Translations under genes and position numbers: made by a program
Notes under the pieces: model-generated
Database searches by the model: none
Told to the model about the DNA's origin: nothing
What the model saw: only the letters and a program-made list of their open reading frames with translations
Part shown: one piece after another, positions 49,219-59,793 of the stretch
How the letters are laid out: the number at the start of each line of letters is the position of its first letter
Position numbering within the stretch: the first letter of the stretch is position 1
From: Pseudoselenomonas ruminantium
GTDB lineage: Bacteria > Bacillota > Negativicutes > Selenomonadales > Selenomonadaceae
NCBI RefSeq assembly: GCF_900142515.1
Contig: NZ_FRBC01000002.1
Span: forward strand, 1-64,000
Direction: 5' to 3'
Length of the DNA: 64,000 nucleotides

Positions 49219-50136
49219 TTACTTGGCTACAGCCGCACTGGCCACAGCCTTTTTCTTGTCACCCATCTTGCGGAAGGCAATCCACAAGGGGCTGGCAATG
49301 AAGATGGACGAATAGCAGCCACAGCCAAAGCCAACCAGCAGGGCGAAGGCGAAATCCTTGGTGGTCTCGCCGCCGAAGAAGTACAGAGCGAAAGTCGTGA
49401 ACATAACGGTGAACACCGTGTAGAGCGAGCGCGTAAGTGTCTGGAAAATAGACGTATTGACCAGCTGCACCACATCACCGCCACGACGGAAATGCAGTTT
49501 CAGGTTCTCACGGATGCGGTCGAAGATAACGATGGTATCGTTGATGGAATAACCGACAATCGTCAACAGCGCCGCAATGAAAGAAGAATCGATCTGCCGC
49601 CCCGTGAAGGAGAACACCGCCAGCACGATGAGGATATCGTGAACCAGTGCCAGCACGGCGGCCACACCGAAACGCCACTCGAAGCGGTAAGCTACATAGG
49701 CGATGATAAGTGCCCACGAAACCACCAGAGCCAGCACCGCATTGGTAATCAGTTCTCCGCCGATGGTAGCACCCACTTTTTCCTCGCGCAGCACATCATA
49801 ATTGCCCACATCAGTCTTGATGGCCGCCATGACGTCCTTGCGCTGAGCTTCTTCCATATCCGTGGTGCGGATCATGACGTTTTCCGCCTCCGTCACCCCG
49901 GATTCAGCTCCGGTAAGCTGGATCTGCGAACCTTCCAGACCAAATTTCGCAAGACTCGTGCGCACTTCGGCAATAGCCACGGGCCGCTCGAATTTCAAGT
50001 CGATGATGGTACCGCCCGTAAAGTCGATACCGAAATTAAAGCCCCGGGTAAACATGCAGATAAGCCCAGCCACAATGATTACCGTGGAAATGGCAAACCA
50101 GATTTTGGAACGTCCGGCAATATCAAGCTTGTTCAT
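49219..50136 (-). CDS. secF: Protein translocase subunit SecF
   Basis: 305 residues: six membrane helices with one large periplasmic domain after helix 1. Family segments are FNFGIDFTGGTIIDL and TIVGYSINDTIVIFDRIREN. With SecD it uses the proton gradient to help pull exported proteins. It overlaps the secD end by 14 bases. Confidence 0.97.
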   Translation of the reverse strand: MNKLDIAGRSKIWFAISTVIIVAGLICMFTRGFNFGIDFTGGTIIDLKFERPVAIAEVRTSLAKFGLEGSQIQLTGAESGVTEAENVMIRTTDMEEAQRKDVMAAIKTDVGNYDVLREEKVGATIGGELITNAVLALVVSWALIIAYVAYRFEWRFGVAAVLALVHDILIVLAVFSFTGRQIDSSFIAALLTIVGYSINDTIVIFDRIRENLKLHFRRGGDVVQLVNTSIFQTLTRSLYTVFTVMFTTFALYFFGGETTKDFAFALLVGFGCGCYSSIFIASPLWIAFRKMGDKKKAVASAAVAK

Positions 50137-51382
50137 GCTTCAAGTCCTCCTTTTTCCACAGCATATAGCCGTTAGCGCCATATGCTCCCGGATTTTCCGA
50201 AATCTTGGAATTGATCATGAGCTTCAGCAGATACTGCGAAAGCGTGATAGCCGTCAGCATGGAGAGCATGGTGCCCAAGCCCAGCGTGATGGCAAAGCCG
50301 CGAATCGTGCCCGTGCCTAAGAAGAACAACACGCCAGCGGCGATAATCGTCGTGATATTGGAGTCAAAGATGGTCGTGAACGCACGCTTGAAGCCCGCAT
50401 CCATGGACAGGCGCAGGCTCTTGCCCTGAATCTGGTATTCTTCCTTGAAGTGCTCGAAAATCAGCACGTTGGCATCAACAGCCATACCAATGGACAGGAT
50501 GATACCAGCCACACCGGGCAGGGTCAGCGTTGCATCCAGGAGATACAGCAAAGCCAACAGGACAACCGTATAAGCCATCAAAGCCACGTCGGCGATAAAA
50601 CCGGACAAACGGTAGAATAAGAGCATGAAGATAAGGACTGCGCCGATACCTACAGCAAAGGCAAATACGGATTTATCCTTGGAGTCCTGGCCAAGCGTCG
50701 GGCCAACGGTACGGGTTTCAATGATGTTGACCTTGACCGGCAGAGCACCGCTGCGGAGCACGACAGCCAGATTCTGGGCTTCTTCCAAGGTTTTTTGGCC
50801 AGTGATTTCCGCTTTGCCACCTAAGATGGGTTCACGGACATTCGGTGCCGTCAGCACTTCGCCGTCCAGCAGGATGGCAATGGTGCGACCCACATTCTTC
50901 GTCGTGAGGTCTGCAAACTTCTGGGCACCTTCATCGGAGAATTCCAGATTGACCACATTCTGGCCCGTCTGCTGATTGGTAGCTGCCTGAGCATCTTTCA
51001 GGTCCGTACCCGTGAGGACAGTATTGCCTTCCTCATCCTTGAATTCCAGCATAGCGGTCTTGCCGATGGTCTTGATAGCCGCATCGGGATCTTTGACGCC
51101 CGGCAGCTCGATGATGACCCGGCGCTCACCTTCGCGCTGGATGATCGGCTCGGTAAGGCCCAAAGAGTTTACGCGCTTTTCCATGATGGTGACCACGCGG
51201 TTCATGGCATCATCATTGACTTTTGCAATATCCGTGTCCTCTGCTTCGAGTACCACATGAGTACCGCCCTGCAGGTCAAGGCCCTGGCGAATGGAGAAAG
51301 CCAACGGCTTCACAAAGGCCAGGAAAATACCAACAATGGCGACGACACAGACAATCAGTTTCATGAGATTGTTCTTTCTCAA
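50123..51382 (-). CDS. secD: Protein translocase subunit SecD
   Basis: 419 residues. IRQGLDLQGGTHVVLEAED is the diagnostic N-terminal segment, followed by a periplasmic region and five C-terminal helices with GIILSIGMAVDANVLIFEHF. The start is TTG at 51382 (GGGG about ten bases upstream), with an ATG six codons later as alternative. It overlaps the preceding small P-loop gene by four bases. Confidence 0.97.
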   Translation of the reverse strand: MRKNNLMKLIVCVVAIVGIFLAFVKPLAFSIRQGLDLQGGTHVVLEAEDTDIAKVNDDAMNRVVTIMEKRVNSLGLTEPIIQREGERRVIIELPGVKDPDAAIKTIGKTAMLEFKDEEGNTVLTGTDLKDAQAATNQQTGQNVVNLEFSDEGAQKFADLTTKNVGRTIAILLDGEVLTAPNVREPILGGKAEITGQKTLEEAQNLAVVLRSGALPVKVNIIETRTVGPTLGQDSKDKSVFAFAVGIGAVLIFMLLFYRLSGFIADVALMAYTVVLLALLYLLDATLTLPGVAGIILSIGMAVDANVLIFEHFKEEYQIQGKSLRLSMDAGFKRAFTTIFDSNITTIIAAGVLFFLGTGTIRGFAITLGLGTMLSMLTAITLSQYLLKLMINSKISENPGAYGANGYMLWKKEDLKHEQA

Positions 51383-51747
51383 GAGAGTTCATCCCCTTTT
51401 GTCTTTCGTTTTCTGTATTCCTGAATGAAATTGATTACCTTGTCCCGCACCTGCTGGGCATTGTATTCATCGGTCTGAATGTAGAGGTCAGCGTGTGCCC
51501 TGGCATCTGCCAGCCGCTTATGCTGCACCTCCAGCCTGCTTTCATCCCAATAAACAACCCGCCGCTTGTGGATTGCGGGCATGGTGGCATCAATCATCAC
51601 CAAAATATCTGGATGGCGCTTCGCCCAAAAATCATGAATCCCGGAATGTTCCTGCGCCACATTATAAGCATCATACCCGGCCGCCTTCAACCCGGCAACC
51701 AGTGTAGTCTTCCCCGAAGCACAAACTCCTACAATCGCAATCTTCAA
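51379..51747 (-). CDS. Small P-loop NTPase/kinase-like protein
   Basis: About 122 residues with a clear Walker A, GVCASGKTTL, near the N-terminus and no classical Walker B. The middle (FWAKRHPDILVMIDATMPAI, then RRVVYWDESRLEVQHKRLAD) resembles small adenylate/shikimate-kinase folds. The start is TTG at 51747, eight bases after AGGAG. Its stop overlaps the secD start by four bases (TTGA), implying coupled translation. Its role beside the translocase is unknown. Confidence 0.75.
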   Translation of the reverse strand: MKIAIVGVCASGKTTLVAGLKAAGYDAYNVAQEHSGIHDFWAKRHPDILVMIDATMPAIHKRRVVYWDESRLEVQHKRLADARAHADLYIQTDEYNAQQVRDKVINFIQEYRKRKTKGDELS

Positions 51748-51799
51748 GACAATCACTCCTATCCAGTTATATAAATTATAAAAGGGAACAAGAGGTCAA

Positions 51800-51965
51800 T
51801 GCCCCCTCCCACCGCTGACGCGATCCCCCGCCCCCAAGAGGCGGGCTGTAATCCTTCAGCGTGGCCATTTACGGTTCCCCGGCGCCCGCGGACGTAAATC
51901 ACGTGATGTGATTTCAGTCAGCTGTTTCTTTTGGTGCTTTTCTTTGCGCCAAAGAAAAGCACACA
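51800..51965. repeat. Probable interspersed repeat in the 220-base spacer upstream of the P-loop gene
   Basis: This non-coding spacer contains GC-rich runs, a short palindrome ATCACGTGAT and a perfect 12-bp hairpin (GTGCTTTTCTTT with AAAGAAAAGCAC, 51934-51962). The hairpin and the neighbouring AGCTGACTGAAATCAC text look like a repeated intergenic element. It splits an otherwise tight tgt-yajC-to-secDF series. Confidence 0.45.
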
Positions 51966-51978
51966 ATTACGCATTAAC

Positions 51979-52689
51979 TTAATACGGATATGTTACCTCA
52001 ATCTGCTCAATCTTGGGGCTGGACGGGGAGCCGTCCGTAATTCCCATGACCACTACCGTCATATCATCCGATGCTTTGTCCGCATCCAAAGACAGGGCAT
52101 AGTCCATGATGCTCTTGGCAATGAAGGACACATCCTCTGCCTCGTTCTTGCGGACAATCTCCATGATTTTCTCAAAATCAGCTGCCTTGCCGCTGCGCTT
52201 TCTCCCGGCATGGGCAATGCCGTCGGTATAAGACACGATGATCATGCCCGCCGTCAGCGGCACCTCATACATCAAGGGCTTCATATGGCGATTGACACCG
52301 ATCGGCTCCACATTCTCATCATAGACCGTCTCATACTCCGGCGTTCTGATGATGACCGGACAGTTGGAATTGCGGCTGATGACCGCCGTTTCCGTATCGA
52401 GGTCAGCACTGACCACCGTCAACGTGCAGGAAACCTTCTTGTCTTTCATGGCATAAAGATAATCATGCACCGCCCGGGCCACTGCCCCATCACGGGCGCC
52501 GTCAGAAATCAGCTGCGTGGCCTTATTCACGACCCAGCTGCTGGTATGATGGGCCGCCAGGCCATTGCCCTGCCCATCTGCAATGATTGCCGAAATCCCT
52601 CCATGAGGACGCTCGACAATATCACACGTATCGCCACAGACCTCTGTTGCATATTTAGAAGTCTTGGCCATGCCAATCTTTACTTCCAT
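51979..52689 (-). CDS. Stand-alone PP2C-type (SpoIIE/RsbX-like) serine phosphatase domain
   Basis: About 236 residues from ATG 52689 (AGGGGAG eight bases upstream). PP2C metal-site motifs are visible as IIADGQGNGLAAHHTS (D-G), VSYTDGIAHAG and ASDDMTVVVMGI. It has no sensor, HAMP or membrane segments. In sporulating relatives similar proteins dephosphorylate STAS antagonists or SpoIIAA. A partner-switching operon lies 3 kb further upstream in this window, so a link is possible but unproven. Confidence 0.82.
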   Translation of the reverse strand: MEVKIGMAKTSKYATEVCGDTCDIVERPHGGISAIIADGQGNGLAAHHTSSWVVNKATQLISDGARDGAVARAVHDYLYAMKDKKVSCTLTVVSADLDTETAVISRNSNCPVIIRTPEYETVYDENVEPIGVNRHMKPLMYEVPLTAGMIIVSYTDGIAHAGRKRSGKAADFEKIMEIVRKNEAEDVSFIAKSIMDYALSLDADKASDDMTVVVMGITDGSPSSPKIEQIEVTYPY

Positions 52690-52702
52690 AACACACACTC
52701 CC

Positions 52703-53296
52703 CTACAAGAGACAGTTATAAATCCCCTGTTCCGTGATTATCCTATGCACCGTCTCATCATGTTCTTCCATAGGCACATCCGCCACCAGCTGGCACGAAT
52801 AAGCCAGCGCAATCCGCTTGGCATTGACTGCCCGCGCCATATACGCATCATAGAATCCGGCCCCCATGCCCAGCCGTCTGCCCTTGGTATTAAAGGCCAC
52901 ACCGGGCACGATGATCAAATCCAGCTGCTCAGGAGGGATGACCTCCCCTTTCGCCGGGTCAGGCGTCAATATCCCGTATTCGCCCTCTACCAGGCTGTCA
53001 AGGTCCGGCAATGTCACGGCCTCCATCTGCCCCTTGCCGATGATCCGCGGCATGGCTACGGTTACACCTGCTGCCAGAAAACGTTCTACTAAAGAACGGA
53101 GCTGCACTTCATCTGCCATAGATGCATAACACAGCACAGTCCTTGCTCTCTTGAAGTCCGGCAGGGCACAGAACACATCCGTCATGCGCTGGCTGGTCTT
53201 TTGGCGATAGGAATCACTAAGTCCGCGCCGGGCGGCAAGAATTTTTGACCGCAAAGCCTTTTTCTCGGCCTGCAGTTCCTTATTTACCCCGTCCAT
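52703..53296 (-). CDS. 5-formyltetrahydrofolate cyclo-ligase family protein
   Basis: 197 residues. The basic N-terminal KKALRSKILAARRGLSDSYR, the VPGVAFNTKGRRLGMGAGFY segment and the C-terminal region fit MTHFS/YgfA proteins, which convert 5-formyl-THF to 5,10-methenyl-THF with ATP. It lies three bases after yajC and 13 bases before the PP2C gene. Confidence 0.93.
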   Translation of the reverse strand: MDGVNKELQAEKKALRSKILAARRGLSDSYRQKTSQRMTDVFCALPDFKRARTVLCYASMADEVQLRSLVERFLAAGVTVAMPRIIGKGQMEAVTLPDLDSLVEGEYGILTPDPAKGEVIPPEQLDLIIVPGVAFNTKGRRLGMGAGFYDAYMARAVNAKRIALAYSCQLVADVPMEEHDETVHRIITEQGIYNCLL

Positions 53297-53299
53297 GGC

Positions 53300-53587
53300 T
53301 CAGGCCTGCTTATCCTGGGTGATATTGGCATTGATGGAGGCCCGGGAAACCTCAATCACGGTGTTTTCCGCGATTTTCAGCTTGATGACCTTCTCGTCAA
53401 TACCCGCGATGGTACCATAGATACCACCGATGGTCATTACCTTATTGCCCTTTTCCAGCGTATCGAGCATACTCATGCGGCGTTTCTGAGCCGCCTTCTG
53501 CGGACGATACAGCAGAAAATAGAAAATGGCAATCATCACAAAGATAGGGCCCCAAGTGCCCAAAGCTGTCATGGTTTCCGGAGTCAT
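53300..53587 (-). CDS. yajC: Preprotein translocase accessory subunit YajC
   Basis: 95 residues: one N-terminal membrane helix (GPIFVMIAIFYFLLYRPQKA) and a cytoplasmic domain with LEKGNKVMTIGGIYGTIAGI, the standard YajC pattern. It associates with SecDF. The ATG at 53587 has AGAGGTG upstream. It lies between tgt and the cyclo-ligase. Confidence 0.95.
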   Translation of the reverse strand: MTPETMTALGTWGPIFVMIAIFYFLLYRPQKAAQKRRMSMLDTLEKGNKVMTIGGIYGTIAGIDEKVIKLKIAENTVIEVSRASINANITQDKQA

Positions 53588-53611
53588 AGTAAGCACCTCT
53601 TCTTCAAATTA

Positions 53612-54745
<1,134 letters not shown>

Positions 54746-54825
54746 TCAGCTGTTCTGCAGTCTGATGATAGACCGCTACCAACTGTAAATGATACCACAA
54801 AATAAGCGGAAATACAAAGACAAAA

Positions 54826-54862
54826 GGCCCCATTGCCCTGTTTTTTCACAGGACAATGAGGC
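54826..54862. terminator. Hairpin between divergent tgt and acetolactate decarboxylase genes
   Basis: CATTGCCCTGT and ACAGGACAATG pair with one mismatch, flanked by GCCCC/GGGGC-like bases, and TTTTG follows on the minus strand. The rest of the 270-base divergent gap contains nothing else I can name. Confidence 0.4.
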
Positions 54863-54996
54863 TGATACAGCATTTTGCATGATTATGAAGCCTTTCATCA
54901 GCTTCTGAATAAACTTTCCCTACAGCAGGTGAATCATGATTGTTTCTCGAAATACAAAAGAGATTATGGGGCTTGACACTTTGAGGAGGGAATGTG

Positions 54997-55731
54997 ATGA
55001 ATAAGAACACGGGAAAATATTATCAGGTATCTACCTTGCAGGCTTTAGCACTGGGATTTTCAAAATCCGTGATAACGGTGAGTGAACTGCTCAAGCATGG
55101 GAATCTGGGGCTGGGAACTTTTGAAGATGTGGATGGTGAAATGATTGTCTTGGATGGAAAATGCTATCGAGCCAAGAATAATGGCGATGTGATTCCTGCA
55201 GAGGAGGAAAGAGGCGTACCATTTGCGTCTGTCTGCCATTTTCATTCCCATCGCTTAGAGGAATGCGGGAAAATGGATAACATCGAACAACTCAAGGAAT
55301 GGCTGACCCTTCGGATTGAGGAGGATTTTGGCCTTAATTCCATGTATGCGGTCCGCATCAACGGTGAGTTTGCAAAAGTAGATGCACGTTCAGAATCCGG
55401 AACCCAGGCACATCATGTGACATTGAAAGATGCCTTAAGTATCACACAGAAAGCCTTTATTTTTGAACAGATAAAAGGCTCTCTGGTATGTGTATATTAC
55501 CCTGACTATATGGACGGAATCAATGCCGCAGGATGGCATATGCATTTTCTCTCCGAAGATGCACAAAAGGGCGGACATGTATTTGATGTCAGCATGACCC
55601 GTGGAAGTGCCGCTTTTTGCCGAATAACCAGCTTAGAAATACGCATCCCTGACACTCCCGCTTTTGATACCTATGCGCTGAAAGGTGCCTCAAAGGAAGA
55701 AATCCAAAGTGTCGAGCAGGGAAAAAACTGA
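54997..55731 (+). CDS. budA: Acetolactate decarboxylase
   Basis: 244 residues from the ATG at 54997 (ribosome site GAGGAGG). It includes GNLGLGTFEDVDGEMIVLDG and FASVCHFHSH, and the later AAGWHMHFLSEDAQKGGHVF; the histidines are the zinc ligands. It converts acetolactate to acetoin in the butanediol branch. It is the only plus-strand gene in this part and stands alone; no acetolactate synthase is nearby. Confidence 0.95.
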   Translation: MNKNTGKYYQVSTLQALALGFSKSVITVSELLKHGNLGLGTFEDVDGEMIVLDGKCYRAKNNGDVIPAEEERGVPFASVCHFHSHRLEECGKMDNIEQLKEWLTLRIEEDFGLNSMYAVRINGEFAKVDARSESGTQAHHVTLKDALSITQKAFIFEQIKGSLVCVYYPDYMDGINAAGWHMHFLSEDAQKGGHVFDVSMTRGSAAFCRITSLEIRIPDTPAFDTYALKGASKEEIQSVEQGKN

Positions 55732-55780
55732 CAAATTGATTATTCTCCGTTGCCAGTTGCCGTCACGTAAAAAAATCCAA

Positions 55781-55826
55781 GGGGCTGTGCATAAGTGATT
55801 TCTCACTCATGCAACAGCCCCCGCTT
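55781..55826. terminator. Bidirectional terminator between convergent genes
   Basis: GGGGCTGTGCAT and ATGCAACAGCCCC (one bulge) plus AGTGA / TCACT form a long stem. It separates budA (plus) from the membrane phosphatase gene (minus). Confidence 0.75.
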
Positions 55827-55851
55827 TTATCATTTCGTCCTCGCCCCAACT

Positions 55852-58071
55852 TTAAGGTTCACTCATCTCCCCGAAAAACTTCAGTCCCAGCATGGTAATG
55901 TCATCAGATTGCTCCGCAGCCCCGGCGTAGACACCCACATCCTGCCGGACAGCGGCAAGGATTTCTTTCACATTCTTTTCCCCCTGTGCATTCAGCGTTG
56001 CCTGCAGGCGCTCTTCTGAGTACATATCTTCCTCCTCGTTCATCGCCTCCGTCACGCCGTCCGTATAGAGGAAAATCATGTCTCCGGGCTGAAGGACAAG
56101 GCTATGGGACACATATAACCCGTCCTCGTTCACACCGAGCATCATATGCTTTTTCTTATGCTGCAGATAGCGGAACCTGCCATTTTCCTGCACCAGCGGC
56201 GGATTATGCCCGCCATTTACATAGATAAGTTCACCCGTAACCAGATTAAGCTGAGCGATAAACACCGTGACGAACATCATTTCCTCATTTTCCCGGCAAA
56301 GCTCCTGATTGGCCAATGTCATAACGGCAGCAAAATCATCGGGAGATTGTGCCATCAGCACCAGATTTTTCAATGTCGTTTTAGCGCGCATCATATAGAG
56401 TGCTGCGGGAATGCCCTTGCCGGACACATCGGCAATGGTAATGACAATATGATTTTCATCCGTCAGGTAAAAATCATAAAAGTCTCCGCCCACGCCCTTG
56501 GCAGCATCCATGGACGCATAAATCTGGAAATCTTTGCGGTTGGTCATAAAATCCTGTGGCAATGCTCCAAGCTGTATACTTTGCGCCACGGAAAGCTCCG
56601 CTGCCACTTTTTCCCGCTCGGCCGTTACCCGAGAGAGATTATCGATATATGCTTTCAGCTCATCCGTCATGGCATTGAAGCAGACGGCCAAATGCTCGAT
56701 TTCATCGCCAGTCTTTATCTCCAGCTTCTTATCCAGATTGCCGCTGGCGATCTCTCTCACGCCGTCAGCCATCTGCTTGATGGGTTTGACAAAGCGGTCA
56801 GAAAGACGCTCCGACAGGAAAAACATGATGACAATCATGATGAAGAGTGCCAACAGAGCCGCCTTCAACAGGAAGAGATACTCATTCTGCAGATTTTCCT
56901 TGAATTTATCCATCTGCCCCATATAGTAATTCTGACTTTCCTGAAGAGAAGACATCATATCATCCTGTGACACCAGAATGCCAAGGCTCCACCCAATAGT
57001 AGGGATAGGGGCAAAAGCCAGCATATACTTCTCGCCGCCTATTTCCACAGGCATCATGCCTTTTTCGCCCCCGGCCATCTGCTGGGCGGCCTGAGCCAGC
57101 TCTGGCACTTCGCTCTTTCGCAAATCCTGCGGCTTATCTGTCTCTGCCAGCACGCCTTCCTGCTGGGGCGAAAAGACAATCCTGCCTTCATTGGTCATGA
57201 CAAAGTTAATGCCTTTTTCCCCAATAATCGTACCATGAATATACTTCCGCAGCTTCTCCGTAGCCATATCTATGCTGGCTACGCCGGCAACCCCTGCCGC
57301 ATCGTAATAAGGGACAGAGCAGCTAATTACCTCCACATCATTGTGTTCCTCGTTCAAGATTGTGATATAAGGCAGGGAAAATACCGCCTTATTGGCGTTG
57401 ACGGCATTTATATACCAAGGCCGGATCCGGGGATCATAGTCAAAAGCCGGATCATCAGACAGGGGACTGTACTCATCGCCGGGGAATACGCTGCTGCAGA
57501 TCAGGAAGCCGTGTTTGCTGCCGAAATAAGTGGCTGAATAGCTGTCATTGCCGTAAGACTTTTCCATAGGCACCAGCGTGCCCTTGATATTGGCAGCCAG
57601 CTCCACTTCCTTCTGTACCGTTTCGATGCCACGCTTCCGCACATCAGGGCTGTAAAGAATGCACGGCGCAGTAGGCGGGACTTTCCCGTTATACAGGTCA
57701 AAGACGTTCCCCGGCAGGAAGTTTTCCGGATGCAGCTGTATCCAGGTCAAAGACTCTGACAGAATCTGCACATCATGCTGCATCAGCGACATTTCCCGGT
57801 CAATATACCCGGCTTCTGCCTTGGCCAGTTCTGCCAGTGTGTCCTTACTGGTCTTGTTGATATACTGCTTCGTGTACTCAGCCCCCGACTCCGAGAGCTG
57901 CGTCCCCATATCGGCTATGTCCTTGCGGACAAAGGTAATGCCATAAAAGGACAGCCCTGCAAACACCAGGGCCGACAGCAGGCTGCTAATAACCAGCAGA
58001 CGCAGCAGACGTGCCCTGATATTTGTCTGCCCGCGCATCATTTCTCGTAATATCCGCAGGAACTCTCCCAT
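55852..58071 (-). CDS. Membrane sensor with HAMP and PP2C (RsbU/SpoIIE-type) phosphatase domain
   Basis: 739 residues. A first membrane helix (about 22-45) is followed by a large extracytoplasmic Cache-like sensor (about 46-390), a second helix (LLKAALLALFIMIVIMFFLS), a HAMP linker (PIKQMADGVREIASGNLDKK) and a PP2C domain from about residue 515. Metal-binding motifs are GVGGDFYDF, ADVSGKGIPAALYM, LYTDGVTEAMN and SDDITMLG. It should sense an external ligand and dephosphorylate a STAS antagonist. It is the last gene of the operon with a STAS protein, an RsbW kinase and two RsbW-symporter fusions. Confidence 0.93.
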   Translation of the reverse strand: MGEFLRILREMMRGQTNIRARLLRLLVISSLLSALVFAGLSFYGITFVRKDIADMGTQLSESGAEYTKQYINKTSKDTLAELAKAEAGYIDREMSLMQHDVQILSESLTWIQLHPENFLPGNVFDLYNGKVPPTAPCILYSPDVRKRGIETVQKEVELAANIKGTLVPMEKSYGNDSYSATYFGSKHGFLICSSVFPGDEYSPLSDDPAFDYDPRIRPWYINAVNANKAVFSLPYITILNEEHNDVEVISCSVPYYDAAGVAGVASIDMATEKLRKYIHGTIIGEKGINFVMTNEGRIVFSPQQEGVLAETDKPQDLRKSEVPELAQAAQQMAGGEKGMMPVEIGGEKYMLAFAPIPTIGWSLGILVSQDDMMSSLQESQNYYMGQMDKFKENLQNEYLFLLKAALLALFIMIVIMFFLSERLSDRFVKPIKQMADGVREIASGNLDKKLEIKTGDEIEHLAVCFNAMTDELKAYIDNLSRVTAEREKVAAELSVAQSIQLGALPQDFMTNRKDFQIYASMDAAKGVGGDFYDFYLTDENHIVITIADVSGKGIPAALYMMRAKTTLKNLVLMAQSPDDFAAVMTLANQELCRENEEMMFVTVFIAQLNLVTGELIYVNGGHNPPLVQENGRFRYLQHKKKHMMLGVNEDGLYVSHSLVLQPGDMIFLYTDGVTEAMNEEEDMYSEERLQATLNAQGEKNVKEILAAVRQDVGVYAGAAEQSDDITMLGLKFFGEMSEP

Positions 58072-58137
58072 AATCCGAACTCCTTCATATATTTGCTAAA
58101 TCTCATGCCATCATACATCGGTCCACGAAAGCGCCTT

Positions 58138-59745
58138 TTACGAACTACGGTTATAGATATCAATGTCCATCTGCTTTTCACTGGCTGCCACCAAAAGTGT
58201 AGACGTTATATTTCCCACTACGCTCTGGGCCGTGCCAGGCATATCCATAAGTGGTTCAATGCCGATAAAATGTATGATTGCTGTCCCCGGAATCCCCATA
58301 CTCTCCAATACAGAGGGCATGACCAAAAGCCCCACCCCGGTCAGTGCCATCAAAAACTCCACAAAAAAGAGGGAAAGCAAAAAATCTGCATCAATGGTCA
58401 CATCAAATGTACAGGCCAGCATCATGGACACCACAGAAACATAGTAAGCTGTGCCGTCCATATTAAACTGCATGCCTACAGGAATGGCAAATTTGCTCAG
58501 TCTTTCATGAATCCCCAGTTTCTCTGTGCAAAAGGAAAGTGTAGCTGGCATACAGGCATTGGAACTGCTGGTAGAAAAGGGCAACAGGCTGAAAGGTATG
58601 GCTCTTTTCAGAAATGGAAGCGGTGAGAGCCTGGCAGCCAGGGCGATGAGGGCTGCTGAAATGATAAAACAAAGCGGAAGCCCCAAGGTTGTCCCCAGCA
58701 GCAATCTTCCATAGGCTATCAGCCCCCACGGTCCCACATGAAGAATCATCTTGGCCGTAGAAATCCCCACCATGAAAGGCAACAGACGGCTCATGACACC
58801 GACAATTTCCATGGTAAATCTGCTCAGAAAGTCCACGCCCTCCCTGGCCCAGTTCAAATCTCCCTCCATACGGTTCAAAATCACACCAGATAAACAGGCC
58901 AGGAAAAGGGTCTGCATGATATTATTGCCAGCGAAAGGGGTGATAAAATTACCCGGCACAATTCCTGTAAGCAGGGCACGAATGCTAAGCCCGGCTGTTT
59001 CCGGAGCTGCACCGCCGGCCATGATGGTAGAAAGCATCTCCTTCATTCCGCCTATGCAATATCCCACCATAAGCCCTGCCGCCACATAGAACGCCAGCTT
59101 GGCAAGGGACCACACAACCAGATGCCAGCCAATACGGCCTAAGCTGGCCGAATCGGACATACTTATAATACCGGCTATGACTGAGAAAAAAATCATGGGG
59201 GCCACAGCCATCATCAAGGCATTTATAAATACAGTCTGCACTGCGTCAATAAGGACACTGGCAATCCACATATTGTTCTCATGGCTGACAAATACGTACA
59301 TCAATGTCCCTGCCAAAGCACCAACAATCAAGCCCAGGATTATGTTACGCACTTCGCTGCCAATAGACTCGTGGGGATGGATATATACCACATTCTCCCG
59401 GCCAGACCACTTTCTGGCATAACGCATCTTCTTGCGGTGGGCACTCAGGAGCGCATAACCAAGAACGTCTTCATCATTGTCTTCTGACCAAGGAACCAAC
59501 GGATTGCATTCTTCACCCTCCACCACAAAAACCAAACTCACATCACTAAAGCGCTTTTTGAGAGAAAGTCGTGCACTAAAATCATCAGGATGGTCCTCAC
59601 GCTGGGAGAATCGGAGAAAAAGCTCTTCCACCAGCATCTGGGCCACATATATCTCGTTCTCTTTGAGGTTCTCCCTGGCAAGATTTGTCGCAATCCAGCC
59701 CATAGCATCAGGGATATTTTCCCTGTTTATGACCAAACTGTCCAT
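58138..59745 (-). CDS. Degenerate RsbW-like domain fused to a DAACS symporter (paralogue 2)
   Basis: 535 residues. Residues about 1-120 align with the RsbW-type kinase encoded two genes upstream: VAQMLVEELFLRF matches its N-box region but has R where the Mg-binding Asn should be, and EGEECNPL replaces the DxGxPFNPL box. Residues about 130-530 form a glutamate/dicarboxylate:cation symporter with STSSSNACMPATL (HP1) and QFNMDGTAYY (NMDGT motif intact). The helix 8 motif reads MDMPGTAQSVVGN, so the substrate-binding Arg and the last sodium-site Asp of this family appear lost. It lies 48 bases after its paralogue. Confidence 0.88.
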   Translation of the reverse strand: MDSLVINRENIPDAMGWIATNLARENLKENEIYVAQMLVEELFLRFSQREDHPDDFSARLSLKKRFSDVSLVFVVEGEECNPLVPWSEDNDEDVLGYALLSAHRKKMRYARKWSGRENVVYIHPHESIGSEVRNIILGLIVGALAGTLMYVFVSHENNMWIASVLIDAVQTVFINALMMAVAPMIFFSVIAGIISMSDSASLGRIGWHLVVWSLAKLAFYVAAGLMVGYCIGGMKEMLSTIMAGGAAPETAGLSIRALLTGIVPGNFITPFAGNNIMQTLFLACLSGVILNRMEGDLNWAREGVDFLSRFTMEIVGVMSRLLPFMVGISTAKMILHVGPWGLIAYGRLLLGTTLGLPLCFIISAALIALAARLSPLPFLKRAIPFSLLPFSTSSSNACMPATLSFCTEKLGIHERLSKFAIPVGMQFNMDGTAYYVSVVSMMLACTFDVTIDADFLLSLFFVEFLMALTGVGLLVMPSVLESMGIPGTAIIHFIGIEPLMDMPGTAQSVVGNITSTLLVAASEKQMDIDIYNRSS

Positions 59746-59793
59746 TCCTCATCCACCCTGACTTGTCACCTAATCAATTTCATGTCAGCAGCC

